Below, one piece after another: positions 1-5,778 of a DNA stretch of 33,795 nt. Numbering within the stretch: position 1 is the first letter of the stretch; every line of letters starts with the position of its first letter. The position numbers and the translations under genes were made by a program. This stretch comes from a virus, in IMG/VR virus record IMGVR_UViG_3300015264_000040, positions 1 through 33,795 of that record; one strand, given 5' to 3'. Below the pieces are notes generated by a model. It was not told where the DNA came from and ran no database searches. It saw only the letters and a program-made list of their open reading frames with translations.

Positions 1-719
1 GAAGAGTGCCGCGCGCCAGCCTCTTGCAGTTTGGCAATGATGCCATCCGCGTCGAGGATTTCCACCTCCGCACTCTCGCTGGCCTTGCCATCCTTCTGCC
101 ATGCCTTCGGGAGCGGGAATCCCTTGCGCTTGGCAATGCGGATGATGTTGGACTTGATCGTTCCGGCATCCAGATTTCCGGGACCTGCTCGGCCCAAGCT
201 GCTGGCCGCCGCCGCTACATCCTCGGCCTTGAGAATCGGGAAGCTCTTGCCATTACCAGCGAAATCCGAAGCGCTCGCCTTTTCGCGGGTTGCCTTCGGA
301 ATGAAGCGCTCGTACACCGGCACCACGTCACCGTAAAGCTTCTCTGTGCGCAGCGACTCCATGCTGGCGATGTGATCCGCTTCGTCCTGCTCGACTTCAT
401 AGACGGTGCGCGGAACAACATCCTCGGCATCGTCGGTATTGATGATGCACTTGGCTGTTTCGCCGTTCGCACCGCTCGACATTTCGTATGGTGCGCGGCA
501 AGTGTCGCCGCCACAGGAGTAAATGACGTCGCCCGATTCCCCGTCTCCGAAACTATCCAGGTAGTAGCACCATTTACCACTGCCCTTGCCCAAGTCGCTG
601 CACGCATCGGATAGCCGTTTGCGGATATCGCCAGCGCTCAATGAGTCGCCAGCGTCCATCGATTCCTGAAGCCTGAGAGCGAGTGCGGCATAAGCTGCCG
701 TGAGAACTTTGCGGGCCAT
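1..719 (-). CDS. Head-assembly (scaffold/prohead) type protein, 3' end cut by window edge
   Basis: The minus-strand frame is open from ATG 719 to base 1, about 239 residues, with no stop, so the C-terminus lies outside the window. The reading has good protein character: a helical N-terminus, a Cys-containing middle (WCYYLD, then CGGDTC near residues 70-75), and a segment around residues 160-205 of the type SFPILKAEDV ... LGRAGPG ... IARKRKG-like ... FPLPKAW. That lysine-rich pattern (prohead peptidase/scaffold-associated, SFPI ... V..A...LGR ... IA..KG..LP..W) is familiar from phage head modules, and the position two units downstream of the portal fits. The exact family is inferred. The start at 719 follows a short leader from a candidate promoter and lacks a clear ribosome-binding site. 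A long plus-strand frame across it is a shadow. Confidence 0.75.
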   Translation of the reverse strand, partial: MARKVLTAAYAALALRLQESMDAGDSLSAGDIRKRLSDACSDLGKGSGKWCYYLDSFGDGESGDVIYSCGGDTCRAPYEMSSGANGETAKCIINTDDAEDVVPRTVYEVEQDEADHIASMESLRTEKLYGDVVPVYERFIPKATREKASASDFAGNGKSFPILKAEDVAAAASSLGRAGPGNLDAGTIKSNIIRIAKRKGFPLPKAWQKDGKASESAEVEILDADGIIAKLQEAGARHS

Positions 720-730
720 GTCTGGCAATG

Positions 731-760
731 ATGGTACGGACGTTCACCGATTCGTAGCAA
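731..760 (-). promoter_or_regulatory. Candidate promoter for the leftmost head gene
   Basis: Leftward TTGCTA (760-755), 18-bp spacer, TACCAT (736-731), then 11 nt to ATG 719. The TTGC -35 start and the TACCAT -10 both recur at other unit starts in this window (TACCAT also before 4498 and 7951). The match to sigma70 consensus is only moderate. Confidence 0.4.
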
Positions 761-764
761 GAAA

Positions 765-773
765 TGGTTTAAT
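765..773 (+). promoter_or_regulatory. Extended -10 for leaderless start at 780
   Basis: TGG-TTTAAT (765-773) lies exactly 6 nt before ATG 780. No Shine-Dalgarno sequence and no convincing -35 are visible. With normal -10 to +1 spacing the transcript would begin at or next to the start codon, the same arrangement seen before 4498, 7951, 24844 and 26493. Confidence 0.45.
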
Positions 774-779
774 TATTCC

Positions 780-1076
780 ATGGAATCTGAGAAGAAACTC
801 TGCTCCAAATGCGGTAAGAATGCTCCGTCGAATGGCAACCCCTGGTGCCAAAACTGCCGCACTGAGCACGCCCGAAAGCAGAGAGAGCAGGATGCCGCGA
901 TGATTGGCGCGCGCAATTTCATCGCTGGGGCTAATGCCGTGCGTAAGGAGTTAGCCAGCAAGTATGGATGCGCCCCTGGCGCAATGTTCGAGGGAACCGC
1001 AATCGCTCGCTACATCCTGAATTTTCCAAATCCTCAGTTTCCAGACAAGCCTGCCGAGGAAGCTAAAGACCTTTGA
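780..1076 (+). CDS. Small zinc-ribbon protein
   Basis: 98 residues on the strand opposite to its neighbours. The N-terminus has a CSKCGK motif (Cys8, Cys11) and a second pair in WCQNC (about residues 23-26), a four-cysteine zinc ribbon, followed by a charged helix (HARKQREQD) and an Ala-rich helical segment. Such short zinc ribbons are often nucleic-acid or protein binding, but nothing here shows a target. The gene stands alone with its own -10-like element and no Shine-Dalgarno. Its 3' end overlaps the 3' end of the propeller gene by 14 bp (convergent). This is a moron-like island; function unknown. Confidence 0.7.
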   Translation: MESEKKLCSKCGKNAPSNGNPWCQNCRTEHARKQREQDAAMIGARNFIAGANAVRKELASKYGCAPGAMFEGTAIARYILNFPNPQFPDKPAEEAKDL

Positions 1077-2640
1077 TCTGCCCGATAAGAATGTGGTTGA
1101 CCAGATTCGGGCCGTAGACCACTACCGTCTGGTCGAGCGTTCCCACGTAGATCTTCCCATTGGCCACAGTCGGTATCGTGAGTTTCGCCAGCGTACCCAC
1201 CGCATCACCAGCACGCCCCGTGCTGCTCCAGTATTCATCCAGAGTGGTCGGATTGAACGCTACGAGCTTAGCGGCCCGCGGAGTAAGTAGGGCATCCCCG
1301 GACACTGGCATTGTGCCCCACACAATGCAGGCGCTTCCGTTGTTGCAGGACGCCATCATTTGAGAGCCTGGAAACTGATATGTTCCTGAGCTGATGACAG
1401 GCGTGGTATTCCACGTTGATCCGGTAAGGCTGAACGCATACACGCTGCCAGTCGTGTTCGGAAAGAATCCCTCGTGAAGGCCAGGAATATAGACGCCGCC
1501 GTAAATACCACGGTGATCGCTCGGTCCACTGGCCGCTCCAGTCGCAAATGTTTGCGGGGCAGTGCAACCGTTGTTGGTACCGCCGATATTCCCCATGCAC
1601 GCAGTGTTCAACGAGGTCAGGGCGTAGTTTTTATCTCCAAAGACCACGAGCGATGTGCCAGGGATGAGCATCGGCCGACCAGATGAGAGGTCCCAATCGT
1701 TGGTGTTGTAGGTGGAGTAATCCGAGGTAGAATACCAATCGAGCAGCGCCAGCGCGGGGCTCAACTTAATCACCGACAGGCACAGATTGCCAGCAGCCGG
1801 CGTGCCGCCACCGTTTCCCGTAATCGCATAGAGGTTGCCGCTTAAGTCCACCGATAGCCCGCCGCCAGCCTGCCAGACGCCACCTTTTGCTTGCCCGCCA
1901 GCGCACGTAGTGCAGAATACTGCCGTCTGTGAGAGCGAAGCATCATACGCAAAGACCCAGCCATACCAGGAACCCCGAGAGGCATCGTCAAACATGCTTC
2001 CAAAGCTCACGTAGATCCGTCCCGGCGATGCAGGAAAGGCTACATTACTCAGCGTTGCCCCTGCGGTGTTCTGCTGACAAAGCGGACAGAAGGTAATACC
2101 CGAAACCGTGCCCGTGATTATCACGTTCGCCACTTGCGTCCCATCGAGGAGGTTCGTCTTTCGCAGCACCCATGTCGTTGCCGTCGAGCACACCGAGTAA
2201 ATCATCTGGCCAGACGGCTCAATGATGGGCGTTCCCTTGCATCCAGTCTCCCGGTTATAGATGCCATCACCCATGGTGTTGACGTAGCTGTTCGGGGCTT
2301 GGTTCGTGCCGAAGTTCGTATTCCAGATTGGCGCGCCGCACTTATCCGCGTTGAAGGCATACAGCGAAGAGTGCATCGTGGCAACGACCAGAAGATTCAC
2401 GGCGCCCGATTGGCCTGTGACGCCAGAAACATTCGGCACGTAGAGCGGCTGTGCATAGACGTCGCCGTCTACCGAATAGGTGCAGAGCTTGCCGAAATTG
2501 GCGCTCGTCACCGTGGCCGGGGAAATGAAAGTCTCGAAATCATTGGTGCCAAGTCTGGCATTAGTGTAATGATCCGTCAGCAACGTCACTGTCGCGCCAA
2601 GGATGCCCACCACACAACACAGCCAGAGCTTACGCCTCAC
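1063..2640 (-). CDS. Secreted/anchored PQQ-type beta-propeller repeat protein
   Basis: 525 residues with a hydrophobic N-terminal segment (about residues 4-21) that reads as a signal peptide or anchor. The following residues show NARLGTN (27-33), a FGKL..YSVDGDVYAQPLYV block (49-68), VVATMHSSLYAFNAD, and repeated propeller-blade strands (GTPIIEPSGQMIYSV; GGVWQAGGGLSVDLSGNLY; ANGKIYVGTLDQTVVVYG). This is the pattern of the large secreted PQQ-repeat-like propeller family that I associate with Acidobacteriota and relatives. No enzymatic residues can be assigned. It is translated after the fibre protein with a GTGA overlap (GTG start 2640), so it may be a virion adhesin tip or an exported host-surface protein. 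Host origin is an inference from family knowledge. Confidence 0.75.
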   Translation of the reverse strand: MRRKLWLCCVVGILGATVTLLTDHYTNARLGTNDFETFISPATVTSANFGKLCTYSVDGDVYAQPLYVPNVSGVTGQSGAVNLLVVATMHSSLYAFNADKCGAPIWNTNFGTNQAPNSYVNTMGDGIYNRETGCKGTPIIEPSGQMIYSVCSTATTWVLRKTNLLDGTQVANVIITGTVSGITFCPLCQQNTAGATLSNVAFPASPGRIYVSFGSMFDDASRGSWYGWVFAYDASLSQTAVFCTTCAGGQAKGGVWQAGGGLSVDLSGNLYAITGNGGGTPAAGNLCLSVIKLSPALALLDWYSTSDYSTYNTNDWDLSSGRPMLIPGTSLVVFGDKNYALTSLNTACMGNIGGTNNGCTAPQTFATGAASGPSDHRGIYGGVYIPGLHEGFFPNTTGSVYAFSLTGSTWNTTPVISSGTYQFPGSQMMASCNNGSACIVWGTMPVSGDALLTPRAAKLVAFNPTTLDEYWSSTGRAGDAVGTLAKLTIPTVANGKIYVGTLDQTVVVYGPNLVNHILIGQIKGL

Positions 2641-4220
2641 TGAATCACCATGGAGTAAACGTACAGCCGGGCAGCGCCACTGTTGGGATACATTCCAAGC
2701 CAGAGTTGATCGGGGCCTCCGCTCATGAACGCCGTACGCCCCTTCTGAAACACCTGATCGAAATTGATCCCGTCCATCGAGGTAAAGACCGTGAGATTAG
2801 TGTTGTCATCCTGAATTCGGATGAAATATCCGCGCCGAACCACAGCAGCCATAATCGATGTTCCGGTAACGCTCGCCGCGGTCGAGTTGTTGCTCGTGGT
2901 CGTATTCCAGTAGTCCATGGCAATCTGTGGAGACGATCCGCTGAATAATGCCAGGAAATTAATGATCTTGCCCGTGCTGCTCTGCCTCCATCCCGCCCCT
3001 ACCCCCAACTCTCCACCAGCAGTTGTGATCCCGCCGATGTCGTCATCAATAAAGTAGGTGACGATGTAAGGCGCGCTCGGTGCAGTGCGATAGATGCCAC
3101 GCAGGGTAACGGCGCTCGTGGCCGCCGCAGAGATGTAGAGGTAACCGCCACTCGTTGTGAGCGATGCGGAGTTCTCAGCAGTCCAGCCAGTCAGTGCAGG
3201 CGCGGTCAGTGCGAACACTGGACCGTAGGAGGCCCCTCCGAACGAAATGTAAGGCGGCGAATAGGTGGCTCCCCCTACGGAAGTTCCCATCTGGACATTC
3301 ATAGTCCAATTCGGAGTCGCTGAGATCGTTCCCGTGAAAACCGCTTTGATATCGAGAACATCGGTTGCCACTGCCGAGAAATTATGAGTGACATCCGAAC
3401 AGGCCGTTGCCGGGTTGGTGATCGTGCAGGTGACGGCGGTGTCCGAGCCGTTCTTTCGCCACGTGACAACAACCACGTTATTGGCCGCGATGGTAGTCCC
3501 AAGCGACGCCGAAAGATCCACACCAAAATCCGTGACGGCGATCGACGATTGGACGTGTGAGGATACGCTGGCCTCCGTGGCGCTTGCCAAGCCGCCGCCG
3601 CCAATGGGGAAAAAGATCGTCGCATTCGATAGGGACACACCCGCCAGGCCGCTGTAGACCGTGATTCCCGTTCCGCCATCGCTCCCGTTCGTCCCATTCG
3701 AGCCCGCCGCTCCTGCAAGCCCGAACGAGCAGACATAATTTGCACCGTCAGGAGCGGTCCAGCACTGCTGTTCACTCGCAGAAACACCGGAGATTCCGGG
3801 GATAGTGATATTCGAGGCAACGCCATTTATGGTCGTGCTGTTCCGCGAAACGGTATGTGCGGAAGCGTTGATGTTGATCACTCCAAACTTGCACGTCGCG
3901 GAGATTGGCGGATTGGCCAATGTAAGGGTGGTAGCCGTCCCGTTGACCACCAGCCAATTGCCGCAATCGCCACTGTTCAATGTGTGGTCCGTGGTATAGC
4001 TGAGCGCTACGCCAGCGTTTGCGACCGCAACGGCAGCGTCCACATAAGAGTTCGTCGCCACCTTCGTGCTGCTGTCGAGAGCGCTCTGTGTGGTTGCCGT
4101 GCTGCCATTGGCGAGCGTACATCCGGATCCCGTAGTGCAGGTGTTCGTGCCGCCACCGGGAGGATTGATCGGCTGCCCGTGCGCAACAGCCACCAGCAGC
4201 AACGCCACAATCAGGCGCAT
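2637..4220 (-). CDS. Fibre/adhesin-like protein with signal peptide, collagen-like stretch and lectin-like C-terminus
   Basis: 527 residues. The first 15-16 form a textbook signal peptide (basic R2, LIVALLLVAVAHG, then QP). Residues 55-170 resemble phage fibre segments (ATNSYVDAAVAVA; TLTLANPP; a Cys-rich GVININASAHTVSR strand pattern). A short Gly-X-Y run (GLAGAAGSNGTNGSDGG, about 172-188) is collagen-like. The C-terminal third (YFIRIQDDNTNLTVF..SMDGINF ... LWLGMYPN) has the strand pattern of concanavalin/LamG-like or DUF1349-like glycan-binding domains. Low Lys/Arg and many Ser/Thr/Gly/Asn fit an extracellular or virion fibre. The ATG start overlaps the preceding gene by 10 nt. A signal peptide on a phage fibre is unusual. 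Confidence 0.7.
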   Translation of the reverse strand: MRLIVALLLVAVAHGQPINPPGGGTNTCTTGSGCTLANGSTATTQSALDSSTKVATNSYVDAAVAVANAGVALSYTTDHTLNSGDCGNWLVVNGTATTLTLANPPISATCKFGVININASAHTVSRNSTTINGVASNITIPGISGVSASEQQCWTAPDGANYVCSFGLAGAAGSNGTNGSDGGTGITVYSGLAGVSLSNATIFFPIGGGGLASATEASVSSHVQSSIAVTDFGVDLSASLGTTIAANNVVVVTWRKNGSDTAVTCTITNPATACSDVTHNFSAVATDVLDIKAVFTGTISATPNWTMNVQMGTSVGGATYSPPYISFGGASYGPVFALTAPALTGWTAENSASLTTSGGYLYISAAATSAVTLRGIYRTAPSAPYIVTYFIDDDIGGITTAGGELGVGAGWRQSSTGKIINFLALFSGSSPQIAMDYWNTTTSNNSTAASVTGTSIMAAVVRRGYFIRIQDDNTNLTVFTSMDGINFDQVFQKGRTAFMSGGPDQLWLGMYPNSGAARLYVYSMVIQ

Positions 4221-4498
4221 ACGAACACCGCCGTATCGCCTATGGCCAGCTTGTAATAGATCGCCGTGAGGTCGTAGAAGTTGTAGTCCTCGGCGATTGG
4301 CGGATTGAACTGACCACCTCCAGCAGAGAGCGGAATGCCTGCCGTATCCCCAATATTTGCATCTCCGAGCCTGCTATTGCCCGCGATGGCCTGCCCGACA
4401 AGCTGAAACCACTTGCACGCCTGTGGAGCGCCAGGAATAGTTGAAAGGGCGTGGACCGCGCCATCGCCGGTCACCCAGGTGGGAGTGTGGAGCGTCAT
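4211..4498 (-). CDS. Small virion-type protein (jelly-roll-like)
   Basis: 95 residues, first gene of a leftward unit. The motif series ARxGDxNI-like (SRLGDANIGD), SAGGGQFNPPI and YDLTAIYYKLAIGD resembles short beta-sandwich phage proteins encoded beside tail/fibre genes. That family likeness is from memory and moderate. ATG 4498 has no Shine-Dalgarno; instead TGG-TACCAT sits 6 nt upstream. It overlaps the fibre gene by 10 nt, so the three genes down to 1063 probably form one transcript. Confidence 0.65.
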   Translation of the reverse strand: MTLHTPTWVTGDGAVHALSTIPGAPQACKWFQLVGQAIAGNSRLGDANIGDTAGIPLSAGGGQFNPPIAEDYNFYDLTAIYYKLAIGDTAVFVCA

Positions 4499-4504
4499 GG
4501 CGCG

Positions 4505-4514
4505 ATGGTACCAT
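4505..4514. promoter_or_regulatory. Palindromic bidirectional -10 element (ATGGTACCAT)
   Basis: The 10-bp sequence ATGGTACCAT is its own reverse complement. Read leftward it gives TGG-TACCAT, then 6 nt (CGCGCC), then ATG 4498. Read rightward it gives TGG-TACCAT, then 5 nt (AGCTT), then the first base of tRNA-Ser at 4520. Both distances match -10 to transcription-start spacing, so one palindrome may start both the virion operon and the tRNA. A good -35 is absent on both sides. Confidence 0.5.
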
Positions 4515-4519
4515 AGCTT

Positions 4520-4604
4520 GGAGAGTACGGACGGAAGGTCTGTCTCCGGTCTTGAAAACCGGCGCTCCGAAAGGATGGGGGTTCGATTCCTCTACTCTCC
4601 GCCA
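4520..4604 (+). tRNA. tRNA-Ser (anticodon UGA)
   Basis: The 7-bp acceptor stem GGAGAGT pairs with ACTCTCC, followed by G and an encoded CCA. The anticodon arm is CCGGT-CTTGAAA-ACCGG, giving anticodon UGA (reads UCA). A long variable arm (GCTCC-GAAA-GGATG) marks a class II serine tRNA. The T arm is GGGGG-TTCGATT-CCTCT with two G-U pairs. Anticodon and variable arms closely follow the bacterial tRNA-Ser pattern, while the D arm (about GAC/GTC) is short and divergent. It could serve phage codon usage or mark an attachment site, but no integrase is visible. Confidence 0.9.
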
Positions 4605-4610
4605 AGCTTT

Positions 4611-4811
4611 ATGAAGATGCCCGCCAAGTCCGTCACGCTGCGCTACGAAGCAACCCGCTCGCTCGATAGCATCGCACTGGGCTTGGTGCGCCAAGGAATG
4701 GGTGTGGAGAAGGCGTACAGGCAGGCAGCGCTGGAAGTCGATGCGCAAGCCCAGCAGCGATTCCCTGTCACCAAACGCGGCGAGCGCAAGTTCCCGCTAT
4801 TCTCTACTTGA
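4611..4811 (+). CDS. Small hypothetical protein downstream of tRNA-Ser
   Basis: 66 residues, starting 6 nt after the tRNA CCA end. It is basic and helical (MKMPAKSVTLRYEATRSL..., GMGVEKAYRQAALEV, ending RGERKFPLFST). No family recognised. No clear Shine-Dalgarno lies between tRNA and ATG; translation could follow tRNA processing. Its last 8 bases overlap the end of the small membrane gene on the other strand. The frame could be fortuitous, but codon character and length favour a real moron gene. Confidence 0.5.
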   Translation: MKMPAKSVTLRYEATRSLDSIALGLVRQGMGVEKAYRQAALEVDAQAQQRFPVTKRGERKFPLFST

Positions 4812-4968
4812 TCGCCGCACCGAATACAGCCCAGCCAAGAATGGCGAACAGCACAAATCCCAACAGCGTATTTGGCCAGTAGTACGGCGTTGCGGGCGTC
4901 GGCCTGCCGATCCATCCGAACACCAACCAGACAATCATGAGGACCCAGAATAGGACTGAGAGTGTCAT
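4804..4968 (-). CDS. 54-residue membrane protein with two predicted helices
   Basis: Starts at ATG 4968 and ends TAG 4804. Residues 4-20 (SVLFWVLMIVWLVFGWI) and about 34-51 (TLLGFVLFAILGWAVFGA) form two membrane helices joined by a Pro/Tyr-rich loop (GRPTPATPYYWPN), ending AAIK. It is the last gene of the portal unit and overlaps upstream by ATGA with a possible 23-residue frame. Two short helices in a phage late operon would suit a small holin or a superinfection-type membrane peptide, but that is inference. Confidence 0.6.
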   Translation of the reverse strand: MTLSVLFWVLMIVWLVFGWIGRPTPATPYYWPNTLLGFVLFAILGWAVFGAAIK

Positions 4969-5036
4969 GGCTTGAGTGTACTATGCGGGGCGGTGCCAGA
5001 GTCGTGAACGGCCGTGTCACGCTCCTTTGGACTCAA
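4965..5036 (-). CDS. Possible 23-residue peptide linking 5033 and 4968
   Basis: TTG start at 5036 overlaps the preceding stop (TTGA) and its own stop overlaps ATG 4968 (ATGA). An AAAGGAG sequence lies inside the frame. The product (MSPKERDTAVHDSGTAPHST...) has no recognisable features. The only support is the exact overlap chain. Confidence 0.25.
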   Translation of the reverse strand: MSPKERDTAVHDSGTAPHSTLKP

Positions 5037-5134
5037 CTCTGACGGCCATCCTCGGTGATTGCTAACCGAATGGGCCGGGTCCCATGGATACTTCGCTGCT
5101 GGGTGTCCGGCGAGATGGCACAAACCGCCCACAT
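5033..5134 (-). CDS. Possible 33-residue peptide after the minor head gene
   Basis: ATG at 5134 shares one base with the stop of the preceding gene (TGATG), and its TGA overlaps the next possible TTG start. The product (MWAVCAISPDTQQRSIHGTR...) is not recognised. Together with the next small frame it would fill the otherwise empty 4969-5133 interval; neither is certain. Confidence 0.3.
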   Translation of the reverse strand: MWAVCAISPDTQQRSIHGTRPIRLAITEDGRQS

Positions 5135-5421
5135 CAAGTGTACACCCGCTGGCGCTTCACTTTGTATTCTAGACCGCATCCGCAGTGGGGATGCAGCGGC
5201 GGCCCGTCCTCATCGCCGAAGACCCCCTCAAAGACCGCATCATCCTCTATCCAGTCCAGATCCGCAGCATCTTCGCAGATCTCACACGCGCCATCGTCAG
5301 GCACGAAGCGCTTGACGTTGACCTCCTCGTAGTAATAGGAGCGGCCAGCCTCATCGACCCGCAGAGATGCGCGGACCAGCAGGGCGGAAAGTTGCTCGAC
5401 GGCCTCAGCGAGCGGGCTCAC
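5134..5421 (-). CDS. Phage minor head / Mu F-like zinc motif protein (short)
   Basis: 95 residues. The diagnostic part is CEIC (Cys46, Cys49), an acidic stretch, then PPLHPHCGCGLEY (residues 74-86), the C-terminal Cys/His cluster typical of phage Mu F-like minor head proteins. In the full-length family this follows a domain of about 200 residues that is missing here, so this is either a stand-alone C-terminal module or a reduced version. GTG start 5421 overlaps the preceding stop (GTGA). Position just downstream of the portal supports a head role. Confidence 0.65.
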   Translation of the reverse strand: MSPLAEAVEQLSALLVRASLRVDEAGRSYYYEEVNVKRFVPDDGACEICEDAADLDWIEDDAVFEGVFGDEDGPPLHPHCGCGLEYKVKRQRVYT

Positions 5422-5657
5422 GAGCGCAGCACCTCGGCCATTATCTGGTTTCTCAATTGGGCGTGGGCCGCATTGCGCTGCTGGTTGATCTGATCGGCTA
5501 GCATCCTTGGCATGCCAGGATACATCATCGCGTCAAAGTGCGCGTCGATAGCATCCGAAAGCTGCTGGATGCGACTAGTGCTTGAAGATGGCGAAGAAGA
5601 CACAGGGCCTCCAGACTCGAATTCCATCCACTTCACGCGGCAGCCATTCGCATCCAC
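5418..5657 (-). CDS. Small helical protein between portal and minor head genes
   Basis: The open frame starts at ATG 5657 (79 residues), but this would overlap the upstream gene by 83 nt. A GTG at 5603 is preceded by GGAGG at 4-nt spacing, so a shorter form of 61 residues (MSSSPSSSTSRIQQL...) is a good alternative. The conserved-looking part is amphipathic helix (DAIDAHFDAMMYPGMPRML; INQQRNAAHAQLRNQIMAEVL). No family recognised. It is translationally coupled to the next gene by GTGA. Confidence 0.55.
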   Translation of the reverse strand: MDANGCRVKWMEFESGGPVSSSPSSSTSRIQQLSDAIDAHFDAMMYPGMPRMLADQINQQRNAAHAQLRNQIMAEVLRS

Positions 5658-5778
5658 AGTCGGGGCAGTCCCAATGCTCTGCGGTTTCCAGCGTTCTTTT
5701 GGCTATCGATTTGTTCAGGTGCTTCACGCAGCACGGATCATCTGCGCATTCAGGCGTGACCGTTTGGACGATTGGCAT
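5575..5778 (-). CDS. Small cysteine-rich (zinc-binding) protein
   Basis: 67 residues from ATG 5778, which has GAGG 9 nt upstream; a TTG at 5793 is possible. Cysteines at 11, 16, 17, 38, 41 and 43 (CADDPCC ... DCPDCGCEW) suggest a zinc ribbon. The start lies inside the last codons of the portal gene. No family assigned. Confidence 0.6.
   Translation of the reverse strand: MPIVQTVTPECADDPCCVKHLNKSIAKRTLETAEHWDCPDCGCEWLPREVDGIRVWRPCVFFAIFKH

Noticed and set aside
6-614. A 202-residue open frame on the plus strand at the left edge.
   Set aside because: It mirrors the minus-strand head gene, which has better amino-acid composition and recognisable motifs; the plus frame has no ribosome site and many rare-looking His/Arg/Cys stretches.
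4643-5020. A 125-residue leftward frame opposite the post-tRNA gene.
   Set aside because: Overlaps the clear two-helix membrane gene in another frame and lacks protein character.
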